From NCBI RefSeq assembly GCF_023159225.1, contig NC_063170.1:23896301-23960300 (forward strand): a stretch of DNA of 64,000 nt, in the 5' to 3' direction. Positions 32,814 to 44,860 of this stretch are shown piece after piece. Within the stretch, counting starts at the first letter, position 1. Each line of letters opens with the position of its first letter. The translations under genes were made by a program, and so were the position numbers. The notes beneath the pieces were generated by a model that ran no database searches, was not told where the DNA came from, and saw only the letters and a list, made by a program, of their open reading frames with translations. Origin of the DNA: Perognathus longimembris pacificus. Lineage: Eukaryota; Chordata; Mammalia; Rodentia; Heteromyidae.

Positions 32814-33785
32814 GTTTCCTGCTTTTGATAACTGTTTTAGCAGCACATTGCTGCATTTAATTTAGTTCTCAGGAAATGTTTACTTATCTAGACTTTAGAA
32901 CACTCTCTTTTGAGGAAATAATAAGAACAAAATCCCAAACTTTTTCCTTCATTGCCTGGCAGGCACTCTGGAATCTGCCTCTCATTCAGTGATACTCTTT
33001 CACAACACATGTGATGAGATCTCTGGAGAGCACTATCTCCATTTTTTTAAGCATAGAAAAGGCTCTCATCATGTAGGCTATATCCACACAAAGAAGATAT
33101 TTTCAACTTAATTGTCTCTTGTATTCTTTTCAGATAACTTTTTTCCTTTAGAGTAGTATTCTGAAATTTCCCTCATTAGAATTAATACTTAGATATTTAT
33201 TTTAGAACCCTACAGTGAACAAGGCAATTTTACAGGGCCCATGGGGACATTCAACATGACTAAGAGCTGGTTCATGCTGTCTGATTCGCCTCTCCTGGCA
33301 GGAGGAATGGATTGTACCGTGTTTGAGGGAATCTGGGCATAGATATTCTTTCTTGCCACTGTGATGTGTGGAGCCAAAATCGAGATAAAGTGATAAGCCA
33401 GAGCCATGGAAGGTCACTTAGCTAGAGTTAGAATGAAAAGGAGACAAGTCATAATGTAAAGCCTAGAAAGAGATAGACTGATAAATGTCAATGCAAGGCT
33501 GTGGAAATGGTGAGGAATTGGGCCAGAATAAATTGGAACTGAAGCATGACTTGGAATGGTTAATTTTCCAGTTCTGGTGACTGTAGGTCTAGGTGTGCTG
33601 GAGTCATAGTGGGGTGGGGGAGGAGAGGCTACAAAAACATTCAACATTAAACGTGCATTAAGCATGAACGAAAATGGAGCTTGCAATGAAGTCAGAAGAA
33701 GTAAGTGGCAGGGACTGAAGTTCAGCAAATTTCTGGAGAGAGGACTAATCACAACTGTCTTCAAGAATAAGATGGTCCTTCAAAG
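32813..33785. other. Unique interval
   Basis: No recognised repeat. The 116-codon minus-strand frame at 33414-33764 has no family features. Confidence 0.4.
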
Positions 33786-34022
33786 ACAGGCAGAGTCAGG
33801 CATCATCTCACACCTGTTGTTCTACTTACTCAGAAGGCTAAGACCTAAGATATTACAGTTCAAAATCAGCCTGGGCAGAAAAGTCCATGAGATTCTTATC
33901 CCCAATTAACCAGCAAAAAGCCAGAAGTGGAGCTGTGGCTCACATGATAGAGCTCTAGCCTTGAATGAACAAGCTAAGGGACAGTGAGTGCCTAGGTCCA
34001 GAATTCCAGCACACTACTGGCA
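33786..34022 (+). mobile_element. B1-like/Geo composite SINE
   Basis: A B1-like head (CAGGCATCATCTCACACCTG), linker (GATTCTTATCCCCAATTAAC) and Geo module (GAAGTGGAGCTGTGGCTCAC) in plus order, followed by (CA)n. Confidence 0.83.
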
Positions 34023-34023
34023 C

Positions 34024-34024
34024 A

Positions 34025-34063
<39 letters not shown>
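34024..34063. repeat. (CA)n microsatellite
   Basis: About 19 CA units in the tail of the SINE. Confidence 0.95.
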
Positions 34064-34065
<2 letters not shown>

Positions 34066-34261
34066 TAGGTAGAAAAAGACTAGCATTCTGAGGCATCTGT
34101 GCTAGAAAGAAAGAAACTTACCTTTATTTTCAGATGGATGGGCTTGCATAAAGTCCTAAGGCATCCTTAAACTATTAGAAGTAATAAATATGTTTGTGGG
34201 GGTTACTAGATACAAAATGAAGACTTGAAATCATCATATTTAAAGAAAACCTGCTTTTTGT

Positions 34262-34505
34262 TGTTGTTGTTGCTGGTTGTAGTGCTTGAACTCAGGGCCT
34301 GAGTGCTGTTCTAGCCTCCTTGTGCTCAAGGCTAGTGCTCTACCACTAGCCACAGCACCACTTCCAGTTTTTGAGTGGTTAATTGGAAATAAGAGTCTCA
34401 TGAGAACTTTTCTGCCAGGACTGGCTTCGAATCTCCATCCTCAAATCTCAGCCTCTTGAGTACGAGTAAGGATTGATTACAGGTGTGAGCGAGTGGTGCC
34501 TGGCA
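34262..34505 (-). mobile_element. B1-like/Geo composite SINE
   Basis: Tail as (TTG)n, then Geo (GAACTCAGGGCCTGAGTGC), linker and B1-like part ending GAGTGGTGCCTGGC. Complete. Confidence 0.86.
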
Positions 34506-34559
34506 AATTGCATTTTTATATAGTAGCAATGAACAATTTGGAACTAAAATGATGAAAGC

Positions 34560-35450
34560 AATTTAATTTACAACATTATCAAAATTATGCAATGCTTAAG
34601 AGAGGAATAAACAATTTATTATGTCCTGAAGACAATATATTATTGAGGGAAATTGACATCGAATTCCACAGAAAGACATCTCACATTCATGGATTAGAAG
34701 ATTTATTGTTAACACAGCCATACTCCCCAGAAAAACCTAGAGATACAATGAGATCTTGTCAAGACTTTAGCTAGTTTGGTGGTTTTTGTTTTTTGTTTTT
34801 TTGGCAGAAATTGACAAACTGATCCTAAATCCATACAGAAATTGAAGGAAACTAGAAAACCAAAACATTACTGAAAAAGAAAAATAAATGTTTGTAGACT
34901 CACATTTTCATATGTCAAAACTCCCTAGATAGCCACAGTAATAAAACCAGTGTGGTACTAGTAGTATAAGGAGAAACATACGGGTCACTGTAATAGAATT
35001 GTTTACAAACAGACCTTTATATTATAATCAATTTTTGATGAGAATGCCAAGATCATCCAATGGCTAAAGAATGGTTTTTACAACAAGTATTACCAAATTT
35101 TAAAAAATGGATAAGGAATATGACTAAATATTTCCCCCACAAGGCCATAAAAAAACAACAACCACATTAGTCATTAGGAACATGGAAATCACCACCACAA
35201 TGAGAGTTCACTTTGTGTCTGTTAGGATGGTTAAAATTAAGAAAACCAAGAAGGTAAGCATGGTAAGAAGGTAAGATTGGTAAGGATGTAGAGAAATTAG
35301 ATTTTCTGGTGGTGGGATTGCAAACTGGTATGAATTTGATAGAAAACGATTTGACCTTCCAAAAGTAAGTCATGAAATTACTGTATGACCTAGCAACTCT
35401 ATTTCCAGGATCAAGAGAAATGAAAAATATGCCTACACATTGGAGATGTG
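34560..35450 (+). mobile_element. Ancient L1 ORF2 relic
   Basis: Several diagnostic ORF2 blocks are in order: GACATCGAATTCCACAGAAA (near 34658), ATTGACAAACTGATCCTAAA (34809), AATAAAACCAGTGTGGTAC (34940), AGTCATTAGGAACATGGAAA (35170) and ATTGCAAACTGGTATGAATT (35318). Frames are broken. It is mammalian-wide or early-rodent in age. Confidence 0.75.
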
Positions 35451-35859
35451 TAGTAGGAAGCCACTCCCTATAATTGCCACTCCTTGCCACAGTCCGGGTT
35501 CATGCTCAGACTCCTGCTGTGCTCAGTACATCCAGAAATAACGGAGGAGGAGCTTTCATTCTCACAGCCCCTGGAACAGCTAATCAACGGGTAGATTTTA
35601 AAATGAAGCAGATACAAAGCTGGAGTTAGCCACTTCTAGTCATGGTGAAATCTAAGACAGAACCACAGTTCAGTTGCTTAATTAAGCAATCTAGATCATG
35701 ACTCTGTGTTGGGAAGGCCAGACTTTGTGTTTCCTCCAGCCATTTGCCTCAATACCCCACCCCCCTTTCAGGTCCTTAGTTCACTCACCTCTTCTGAGAT
35801 CATAATGGTGAGCAAGGCTTTGATTTTCTTCAAGTTGTGAACATATTATGAATCTTGTG
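35451..35859. other. Unique interval
   Basis: No recognised feature. Confidence 0.4.
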
Positions 35860-36050
35860 CCATGTAATTTTCATAACAGCCTGTTGGGTCAATATTGCTA
35901 TTATCTCCATTTCATAGGTGAGTACACAAAAGCTCAGAGGTTTAACTAGCCTGCTAAAGATCTCCTAACCAGTTAAGTGGTGATGCTGGAAATTTAACCC
36001 AAGTTTGTCAAGTTGCTAAATGTATGCTCTTCACTATTACATCTTTGTGG
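35860..36050 (+). mobile_element. MIR SINE
   Basis: A MIR-like order: ATAACAGCCTGTTGGGTC, ATTATCTCCATTTCATAGGT (35899 on), and a degenerate 'aagtggtgatgctggaaattt' block equivalent to the MIR 3' half. Confidence 0.68.
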
Positions 36051-36123
36051 GGCTAGTTACATAATTTTTTAACAGTCCAAAACCTAGACTCATAGCCCTT
36101 TTTAATTAAAAACTAAAAAGATT

Positions 36124-36232
36124 AAGAGCCAGGCACTGGTGGCTCCTATTCAGGGGGCTGAGATCTGAAAGTCATTCTGGACAAATCTGTGAGGCTGTAT
36201 GCAATTAATGTGAAAACCAAAAACCCCCAAAA
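36124..36232 (+). mobile_element. B1-like/Geo composite SINE, 5' part
   Basis: GAGCCAGGCACTGGTGGCTC starts a B1-like head. It reaches the beginning of the Geo module and is then replaced by the next SINE. Confidence 0.65.
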
Positions 36233-36239
36233 CCAGAAG

Positions 36240-36490
36240 TGTTCCAGGTGGTAGTGGCTCAAATCAGTGCTCCTACGTACTTAGGAGGCTAAGATCTTAG
36301 GATCATGGTTCAAAGCCAGCCAGAGTGGTAAAGTCTGTGAGACTCTTATCTCCAACTAACCTCCATCTCCCATAAAAAGCCAGAAATAGAGCTATGGAGT
36401 AGAGTAGTAGAGTGCAAGCCATGAGGGAAAAAAAGAAGGTCATGGATAGCATCCAGGCCCTGAGTTCAAGCTCTAGGATCAGCACAACAA
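36240..36490 (+). mobile_element. B1-like/Geo composite SINE
   Basis: B1-like head, linker (GAGACTCTTATCTCCAACTA) and Geo with GGCCCTGAGTTCAAGCTC. It directly abuts the previous copy. Confidence 0.78.
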
Positions 36491-36527
36491 ACTAAACAAA
36501 TAATAAACATAATGAGACAAAAAGCAA

Positions 36528-36640
36528 ACCTAGAAGTAGAGCTGTGGTTCAAGTGGTAGAGCTCTATCTGTGATCAGAAAAGCAAAGTGAAGAAGCTCAA
36601 GGTCTGGAGTTCAAACTCCAGTACCAGAACACGGCACACG
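36528..36640 (+). mobile_element. Geo-only SINE fragment
   Basis: GAAGTAGAGCTGTGGTTCAA to a GGAGTTCAAACTCCAG end; the Geo module alone, diverged, with no head. Confidence 0.65.
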
Positions 36641-37751
36641 TGCACACGTGCACACACCCACACCAAATTTCAAAGGGGGAAAAAGCAGAGCACAAAATAA
36701 AGAGTTGGTTCTTTGGAGTTGCAGGGCCCTGTTGAATTGCACCAGTCACTCCCCTCCACCCTCCCAGCCCCCTGAAGCTGGCCCAGCACCTATACTTTAG
36801 TCCCTAACGCCAAGAACTTCCTTGGGGGAGGTGCCCCTCTCTAACACATTCCTATGTCTGCCTAACAAAATACAGGGGGTCGGGTGAGATGCGTGAATCT
36901 GTGTTTGTGACAGATGTTTTCAGTGATTCTTTGCCAAGCAAACTGGGGAAATTGTCACATGCTATGCACCCTGGCTGTTTGGAAAACCTGCTTTGTGTTG
37001 GGTACTGTGTTTGGTGTGGGGGTGAAGCAGGGGGCAATGACTGTAAGGAGGGAACTCAAATCTATGCATGAAGAGGAGCTCTCCTCTTCCAAACTTGTCC
37101 CGCTTAGACACTTCCAAAACCAGGAATGGAGCTCCTTTATTCTCCCAAGTTGGAAACGCCTGAATTTTAAAGCACTGCACGACTTATTCAGAGGAAGTCT
37201 TTCAAGAAGGAGTGGGAGCTAGGCCACGGGATTCTAATCTTGAATATTCAAGGAAAGCAGCATGTCCTATTCAACACGGCTGATCGATAATGAGTGCATT
37301 CAGACTCTAAATGTGTGCATTATGTACAGATACAAAATATACAATGCCCCCAAAACGGGTAAAGACATTTCTGATTGAATTTTTTTGTTTGGGTTTATAA
37401 AAATAACTTGTGGTGCATCAATTACTCTCCATTTCCATGGATACAGGCAATACTTTATTATGTAACTCTACAGCTGTGCTGGTTTTTAATATAAAACCCA
37501 GATTTTTTCATCTATTTCTCTTTCATAGTTACTGAACTGAGATAATAACATCTTTTACCTATGAATGTATTCAATTCCCGTTTTTCCCCCCATCCTGCAA
37601 ACTATTATTGATTAGAATTTCATTTTGTGGCTTTTGTAATAAAATCTGTAGTAAATGTTACCATTGCAGGCAGCAGAAGGGCGGAGAGAAGGAAGGTCAT
37701 CTTTCTGTGCATCGTGTGTAAATATATGTATATAAGGAATGCAGTGTGCTG

Positions 37752-37756
<5 letters not shown>
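36641..37756. other. Unique interval
   Basis: The part 37240-37620 is repeat-free and AT-rich. Overlapping open frames around 36850-37220 on both strands have no domain that I recognise. Confidence 0.4.

Positions 37757-37801
<45 letters not shown>
37757..37801. repeat. (TG)n microsatellite
   Basis: About 22 TG units. Confidence 0.95.
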
Positions 37802-37802
<1 letters not shown>

Positions 37803-38439
37803 ATTCTTCCAGCTCTAACAAGTGAATGTCTAGGCATTGTGCTGATTTCCAATTTGCTCTAGGGCAGCTTTCAAATCGCTGTTTATTCAGTTTGAAATAT
37901 TCCTCTACATTTGTTTTATTTTTAAACAAAGAACCCATCACCCCCTTTTAAGGACAGAATTCTGTCTCTGCAGCTCTACAATTTGCAATTCAGTACCATT
38001 GTCTTTGCCTTCCTGGTAATACTCAGAGTTGATTGATATCAAGTAGCTTTGTCCAGGTCTCTCGGAATAGAAATGGCTTCCCATCTTCCTAGCAGTGATT
38101 GGAGCTGAGAGCATTTGGAAAGGGAAGAGAGGATGTGGCAAGAATGTTAGAGGTAGCTCTAGAGGGGCGAGGTTAGGGGAACAGCACTGGACAGGATTTG
38201 AGGGCTGCCAGGAATGCTTCTGTTTTTGCAAATAATCAGCTGTCAGGAAATTCTCCCAGTAACAATTCAAATCTTTTGTGTAAATGGAGTTAATGTGGGG
38301 CCTGGAATGGACCTAAGGGTCCAACAAGTCCCTGAAATTTTATGTGAAAAACTGTGTGTTATGTATGTATATTTTTGGAGGACAGTATCTGTCAGGAAGA
38401 TTTCAGGGTGGCTGTCTAGCCTACAATAATTCTTGGACA
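37802..38439. other. Unique interval
   Basis: No recognised feature. Confidence 0.4.
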
Positions 38440-38830
38440 TATCATGCTCCCTTTTGATAATAGAGCCAGTAAAGAAGGAGGGGCAATGACATGCCACTTA
38501 TCACCATCCTAGTCACAGTGATTGGCCTAAGGGGTGGGCACCTAACCCAGACAGGGCCAATGACAGTCAATTTTCCAACGCCACCAGGAAGACTAGAAGT
38601 CCTGTGCCTCTCTGGTGTACAGTGTGAAGATTCAGCCATATCTCTGCTATGGGGTACAAGCCTATTTTTGACAGGAGAGAATCAAGCAATCAACCAGAAG
38701 AAAGCAGAAGTGAGAGTGAGAGGCAGGGGAAAAGATTGTGGAGAACAACCAACAGCTTCACTGATCTGGGTACCCTTTGAGCCCACCCCACCCAAGACCC
38801 TTCTAAGTTTGAATACTTGAGCGATCCATG
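38440..38830 (+). repeat. Probable ancient repeat of unknown family
   Basis: The words GTGATTGGCCTAAGGGGTGG and CAGGGCCAATGACAGTCAAT look like a motif common in mammalian-wide ancient interspersed repeats. I cannot name the family with confidence. Confidence 0.3.
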
Positions 38831-38984
38831 GCCCTCTGTGTCACAAGCTAATTGCTCTGGGGAACTGCCGCTGCTGGCTGACAGATACCTTGATAAGATA
38901 ACCAGATTCTTGGGAAGCAGAGACCAGATAATCGTGATTCAAAGTCAACCTTGACAAAAGTTAATGGGGCTCTACCTCAAAAAC

Positions 38985-39175
38985 AAGCTGGTGCATGCCT
39001 ATGGTCTTAGCATCTTTGGGAGGCAGAGGTAGGGGTTTTGCCATCTGGGATCAAGGCTGGTCAGGGGAAAGTTAATAAAAAACTTGATCTGAAAAACGAA
39101 AAAAGGCAAACAGACTGGGGATAAGGCTTAAGTGGTAGAGCACTGGCCTAAGAAGTATGAGGCTTTCACCTCAAA
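38985..39175 (+). mobile_element. B1-dID-type SINE relic
   Basis: AAGCTGGTGCATGCCTATGG starts a B1-like half. GACTGGGGATAAGGCTTAAG starts an ID-like half. No Geo module is present. Confidence 0.6.
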
Positions 39176-41129
39176 TGTAAGAACTCCTTTCCTTGTGGAC
39201 AACTTAAATGTTGCTTCTGGGAGGGATGGCTGGAAAAGGGATCAACATCAACAGACCCTGGTGTGTAAGGGAAGGGGTTGACAAGATGCCATCTCCATTG
39301 ATAAGGTCCTGGAAATGAACGTACTATCCTCAAGACTCACCTACTTGGAGTGTACTTAGGGTGCACACTCTGAGGGAGAGATGCTGCTGACTTTAAACTA
39401 CCTTAAACTACAGTGATAGCTCTGGGTAAGTTATTGTGGGGTAAGAGAGTATGAGGGAATGGCCCAGGCCTCCCCACCTGCTCCAAGCACTCTTAGTGCC
39501 TCAGTTTGGAGGCATTCAACTTTCCTGACTCAGCCTCAGATTTTCTTTTTCTACTGTAACTCTCCAGTGAGCACCCAACCTCGACCCAGATCCAAATTGT
39601 CATGTGAAATGAAATACCTTTCATGACTCCGATTTAGGTATCAGATTGGTTTGTGTTAGGGCTGAATGATTTCCCAGGGAAGTGCTGAAGATACAATGAT
39701 GTGATTTTATGAAAGGGACAAAATGTCAGCACTGTAGACAAACATAAACGAGAACTTAGGCTGTAGGAGAAACACAATGCTGCTTTGGTTATTTGCACAT
39801 CTTCGCTATCAGTGAAACAAAGAGGGGAGTTTGCCAAACACCTTCCTAATTATTTCTCCCCAATCATCCCAAGCTGTGAGCCCAGAAGGGAACAACCCAA
39901 CATCCACACAAGACACAGAGTTTAAGTCATTGCAGCTTTGTGCTCTGGGGAATTTAAGAAATTGAGAATATAAAACCAACCCGATGTCCAGAGGGGGAAA
40001 AAAAAATACTGTTCTAAGTAAATTTTGAGTAGTTACAGGTGAGAGCATTTGCATTCTTATTAGTTATTATGTTTATCGGAAAGAAAGGCGACCCTGTGGA
40101 AACCATTAACTCCGTCAACAGCGGCCTGAAGGACCAGAGGCCTCGAGCTGGAGCCTGCAGCTTCAACCAAGCTAATTCAGACTCCATGAATCCGGCTAGC
40201 CCTATCTTGCCAGTGGCCTCAGAGCCTTCTGAATGAATTTCCTGATTCCCCCAGTGGCTTCTGCCACCGTGGACTCTTTCCAGGCCTCTGCTTATCTTTC
40301 GGATGTCTGCCTTCAAGTGGGACACCTCTACCCAGCTAAGGTGACCAAATCACAGCTGCACGTCTCCCCCAATCCCATTTCCTCTCCCCACATTTAGAAT
40401 TAAATCACTGCATCCCTAGAAGGTGTCAAGGAGACCTAGCAGGCTGTTTAGATGCGGGGGATAAGAGTTCAAGGACAAGGTGGTACAGAGAGGCACATTT
40501 GGAGAAAGTGGTAGTGACGGTGGTGGTTGCCAGGGATGGGGTGGGTGGAGTATGGGGTGTGGGGAGAGTATTGGCTTTATTTTCTCATTTGGAAACCCTT
40601 TTTGTTTCAGTGAGCTTTATTAGGCTTCTGGTCTTTGAAAGCAAACCTGTTCTTACCCAAAGTATGACATGACCTGGTGCACAGTCTATAGCTGCTAAAA
40701 TCATCACCATTGATTTCCACCCAGAGGAAGTAATTTCCATTCAGTCTTTTCGATTAGATCAGTTTGGTGCTTGCTTTAACACCTAAGACTTGCTAATTTT
40801 CTATTTCGACATTTGAAGAAGAAAGAAAAGGATTTAAGAGGCTTCTGGAAGCAGTGTTACTTGGCTGGAATATTTTGCACTTAGGTTTAACTTGCTTTCT
40901 TTGTGGTGATTTGGCTTTTCCTTTGTTCTCATTCTGACCCTGAGAAACCATGAAAAATATTAAAATCATTTTTGTTGTTCAAAGTCACTAATTTTAGAGG
41001 AGATTTGTTACATTGGCAATGACTAGTAATTTTGAGACTAGAATCCAGTGGCAATAAAGGATAATTAACATGAAGAGCCAGTTGGAAAAGTGTTAAAAGA
41101 CTGAAAAGGAGGAAAGGGATGCTGATGCA
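39176..41129. other. Unique interval
   Basis: About 2 kb without clear repeats. A GC-richer part at 40060-40325 is open on both strands (see findings); 40700-41090 is AT-rich, complex sequence. Confidence 0.4.
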
Positions 41130-41740
41130 ATCAGAATTTTAGGTCCCAGGCCTAAACTCCTGGGATTCCACATCAGGTCCTATAGACCAAATAAAGAGAC
41201 ACGAGGAAGTACAGAGAAAGGTTTATTACATGCCGTGGAAAGCCTTGGCAAGACAGCACTTTAGCTCATCTTCAGACATCCTCAGGGTATGGGCATGAGT
41301 TATAGGATTACGTAGACAAAGAACTGGGGCAACAGTCATAGATGTGTTCTGTTGATCGTTGACTCTGTCCTTGTATTGAAAGGGGCTCGAGGAGAAGTTG
41401 TTACTGCATTATCATTTGAGATGAGAAGCCTGGTCAGGATAAACAATTCACTGATGCCTGGCAGGTGCTAGGATTCTAACATGGCTGTAAAGTGACTTTA
41501 GAAGACACTGCTGTGGGGTAAAGAACATAGATACAAAATAGAGAGAGGTTAGGATGGACAGGTTTTATCCTGCTTTCAGTTAATTAATGGCACCAAGGAA
41601 GGGTGCAGATTGTATTTCTTGTGCTTTTCTTAAGTTGGTGGGTGGGCAGAAGAGATTGAGTTAGCACTGGCCCAAATGCATCCCCCATCCCTGTCACCCC
41701 TGTAACTTTCCCTGCTTCCCAATCTGTTGGGGGTCCTGGA
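41130..41740 (-). mobile_element. LTR-like segment
   Basis: Read on the minus strand, 41140-41240 has an LTR 3'-end look: an AATAAA at 41222-41227 and a downstream segment ending GGAGTTTAGGCCTGGGACC. GC- and T-rich U3-like sequence lies upstream to about 41740. Clear TG/CA ends and a target duplication were not found. Confidence 0.42.
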
Positions 41741-42492
41741 CAAAGCAGCTAAGAACTCACATCTGTTTGCTACAAATTAGAAAATCAACATTTTTCCCTT
41801 CAGCTGGCCCAGAGGCATCATCTTTCCCTCCTGATTTGAATTGCACATCAGTGCCATGTCTTCCCTTTGAATGTCTAAAGACAGTCTGACACTTCACTTG
41901 CTTCTCCTTGTCTTTCAATTTACAAGAGAAAACTCATTTTAGAGCCCTTTTTTTGTACTCAAGCCCCTTTTAGAAAGTACCTTCCAAATCACACTGCAAA
42001 ACTCAAATTCTTCAGTTACTTTACACAGATTAACTTCAGACTCAGCCTGCACAGGGTCACCACAAAAGCCTGAGCCCCCTTTGTTGTTGGCTTCCAAACT
42101 AGTCTACCACTAAGCCAGGACCATTATGGAGCTGTTTATAACTGTGCCATTAAAAATGAAGAGCTGTCAAGAATCCCTTATAATGATGCTGGAAACAGTA
42201 TTCACAAAGGTTTTTTTTTTAATGACTGGATGGTTTTTTAAAAGGTAATGGAACACTTTTAATGAACTATAATGTATTAAATCAATCACAGTGCATCTGC
42301 CTGTCTATATTTATTGCAGCCTATAGAAAACCACACTGCTATTTCTTCCCCACTCCTGCTCCCTTTCCTCGTCCTGCGAACTGAAGGAGATGGCTAGGTA
42401 CAGCTTATTTAGATTTTGAGAGATCTATATGTGCTTGGAGTTTTGTTTAGTAAACTAAATTTTCAAAATACCTATCAATATATAGACTTTTG

Positions 42493-42494
<2 letters not shown>
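41741..42494. other. Unique interval with possible conserved block
   Basis: The block 42225-42320 has TAAT-rich words and appears repeat-free. Nothing else is recognised. Confidence 0.35.

Positions 42495-42555
<61 letters not shown>
42495..42555. repeat. (TG)n microsatellite
   Basis: About 29 TG units with a single TT interruption near 42525. Confidence 0.95.
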
Positions 42556-42557
<2 letters not shown>

Positions 42558-42738
42558 GCTATTGGGGCTGTCACTCTATCACTTGACCCATACCTCTGCT
42601 TCCAGCATTTTGTCAGTTAATTAGAAATGCATCTTAAGGACTTTTCTGCTCAGACTGGGTTTGAACCATGATCCTCATATCTCAGTCTCTTGAGTAGCTA
42701 GGATTACAGATGGGAGTCATTGGTGCCTGGCTGGACTC
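42556..42738 (-). mobile_element. B1-like/Geo composite SINE, truncated
   Basis: A partial Geo segment, then linker and the B1-like part (TATCTCAGTCTCTTGAGTAG). Confidence 0.75.
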
Positions 42739-43259
42739 TCGAATTTTCTTTTCTTTTCTTTTTTCTTTTGAGTAGCTATTTTGGATTTATAAAGCCATAG
42801 GCAAGAATGACTGTCACTAACTGAAAAGGAGGAAATTTATTGAAGGGGATGCCTTGATTTCAGTCAGTAATAGACAGTAACCAGGCCAATTTTGGCAGAC
42901 TAGAAAACAAGAATTTAGGAAGTATTTTGTAGCAGAATAGTTGGAACGAATACTTCTACCACCTTCAGCCATGGAAATTTCTCTCTTCTTATTCATTCTC
43001 TCCCAGGACAGATCATGTGACTGTCTAAGCCTGAGTCACGTGTCTACATCCTGGCTGTACTAAGGAGAAGAGGAGAGAGTGGAAAGACCTGGATGGTCTC
43101 TCTGGCTTCCATCACTAGCATGGGCATTTGATTTGCTATCCAATCAGATGACACCTCATGGGAGAGATCATTTCCCCAAAGGAAATCACTGAGCTGTTCG
43201 AACGTGATGTTAATTAAGGGAATGTCAGCTGCTATAATAGATAATATTCCCAATTCTCC
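42739..43259. other. Unique interval
   Basis: No recognised feature, though the words around 43010-43050 could be from an old LTR. Confidence 0.35.
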
Positions 43260-43620
43260 TTATTAGCTTAACACAGGAAACAGTTATTTCTCATGTACAT
43301 AATAGCCCTCTTTGGTTGTTTCTAATTCAGAGACTCATTTTTAAGGGGTAATTCGGGGATCTAAGTTCCTTCTGTTTTGTAGCTCTACACCTGAACTTAA
43401 AGCTCACAAACTTACCCTCCAGATTCTACATTCCTAGTAGCAAAAGCATAAAAAGCTGCCTCTGGCTCCATTAGATAAAATTCTCATGTTCCATTGGCTA
43501 GAACTCAGTCACATGGTTCCACTGAATTGCTAAGGAGGTTGGGAAATACAACTGGAGCTAGGGTCTTTGCTTCCCAGGGACACTGAACTCTGCCAAGAAG
43601 CAAGAACCTTTGGAGAGGAG
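43260..43620 (-). repeat. Possible ancient LTR-type repeat
   Basis: CATTGGCTAGAACTCAGTCA at 43493-43512 and GGAGGTTGGGAAATACAACT at 43534-43553 resemble a mammalian-wide MaLR/ERVL-type element in reverse. The family is uncertain. Confidence 0.4.
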
Positions 43621-44679
43621 GCAAGCCTTTGTCAAATCAGAGGAAATGAGTGATTGACAGCTCCCTCCAGTGGATAAAGGCCCACTCAGGAGTCTGGGCA
43701 AGTGCTAGATTTCTAGGAAATAATGTTTCTGTTTTTGCCAACATAATATTTCTCTCACAACTAATTTCTGAGTGCAAAGTTCCTGGTAAGACTGGGAAGG
43801 TATTGCTAGTCCAATTTTGCACCTGAGAAATGTATAGAATGGATAATGAAGGCCAGCATTTAGTTATTTGGACTCCTAAGGAAATGTCTCTTTTACAGCT
43901 GTAACTCTGATCCACTGTATCTGACACCTTGTTGCTTCCGTGAGCAAGACAGGAAGTGCTACACTGAGGTTGGATTCAAAATGAACTCCCTATTCTAATG
44001 CACTGGTTGCTGTGTATTTGTGATCCCTTAGAGGAAAACTCTCTCACTTTCTTCTCCACACAGCTACCCAATTCAGCTGTCTATTTCAGCTTGTCTTAGG
44101 AGTTTATTTTTTTCCTCCAGAGATAAAAGAAAGTTCTCAACAATAACCTCAAGCATTGTTAAACAGAGATCTTAGTTGTTATGCAAACATCGTTTCATTT
44201 TCACAAAAGAGAATTTCACAAAAAGAAAAATAAATGCACATTTCAAAATGTCAGTTAAGAAATGGGAAACAAAACAAAACAAAGCAAAAAACCTAACATA
44301 AACCTGCCAGGCAGCATAATGTTAAGTTGTCTAAAGAATGGTTTTCCAGTCATTGAGATAAGTGAAAGAGACTAGCCTATGATCAAGAACAATCTCACAA
44401 TTTAAAAACTGGCTCTGTGTGTGTGTGTACATGTGCACACATACACACCATGTGCATACATAATATTTAAAGAATGTGCAGATTAAACCATTGCATATTG
44501 CACTAGGATATTTTGGACAAGATGATAGTCTAGAAGCAGAATAAACACAAGTTTACTGCTTTGATTTCTTGCTTTTGTGTTGTGAAGCTTTGGTATTAAG
44601 CTTATTTGAAGGGTTTTAGGCTAGAGATGTTATTAGATGTGATCGATGTTATTTCACGGGGATATTATATTCAAGGGTT
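43621..44679. other. Unique interval
   Basis: No recognised feature. A short (TG)n/(CA)n palindromic stretch lies at 44417-44450. Confidence 0.4.
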
Positions 44680-44860
44680 TTTTTCCTGCAGCTTCTCTGT
44701 ACTGGGATGTTAGCTGCTGTGGACTTAGAGTAGAGCTGGGTTCAAATTCTATCTTTGCCTACAATGTTGAGCACAGATCTTTGCATTGCTAAGGTTCAGT
44801 TTCCCCTACAATAAAATGGAGGAGTTAGAGATGATTTTGGCAGCTCGTTCCAGCTCCAAA
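44680..44860 (+). mobile_element. MIR SINE fragment (likely)
   Basis: GGGTTCAAATTCTATCTTTG and AAGGTTCAGTTTCCCCTACA are in MIR order. Confidence 0.6.

Noticed and set aside
32822..32860. U6 snRNA-like words near AGCAGCACATTGC
   Set aside because: Only a few bases resemble U6; the rest does not match and no promoter or T-run terminator is placed correctly.
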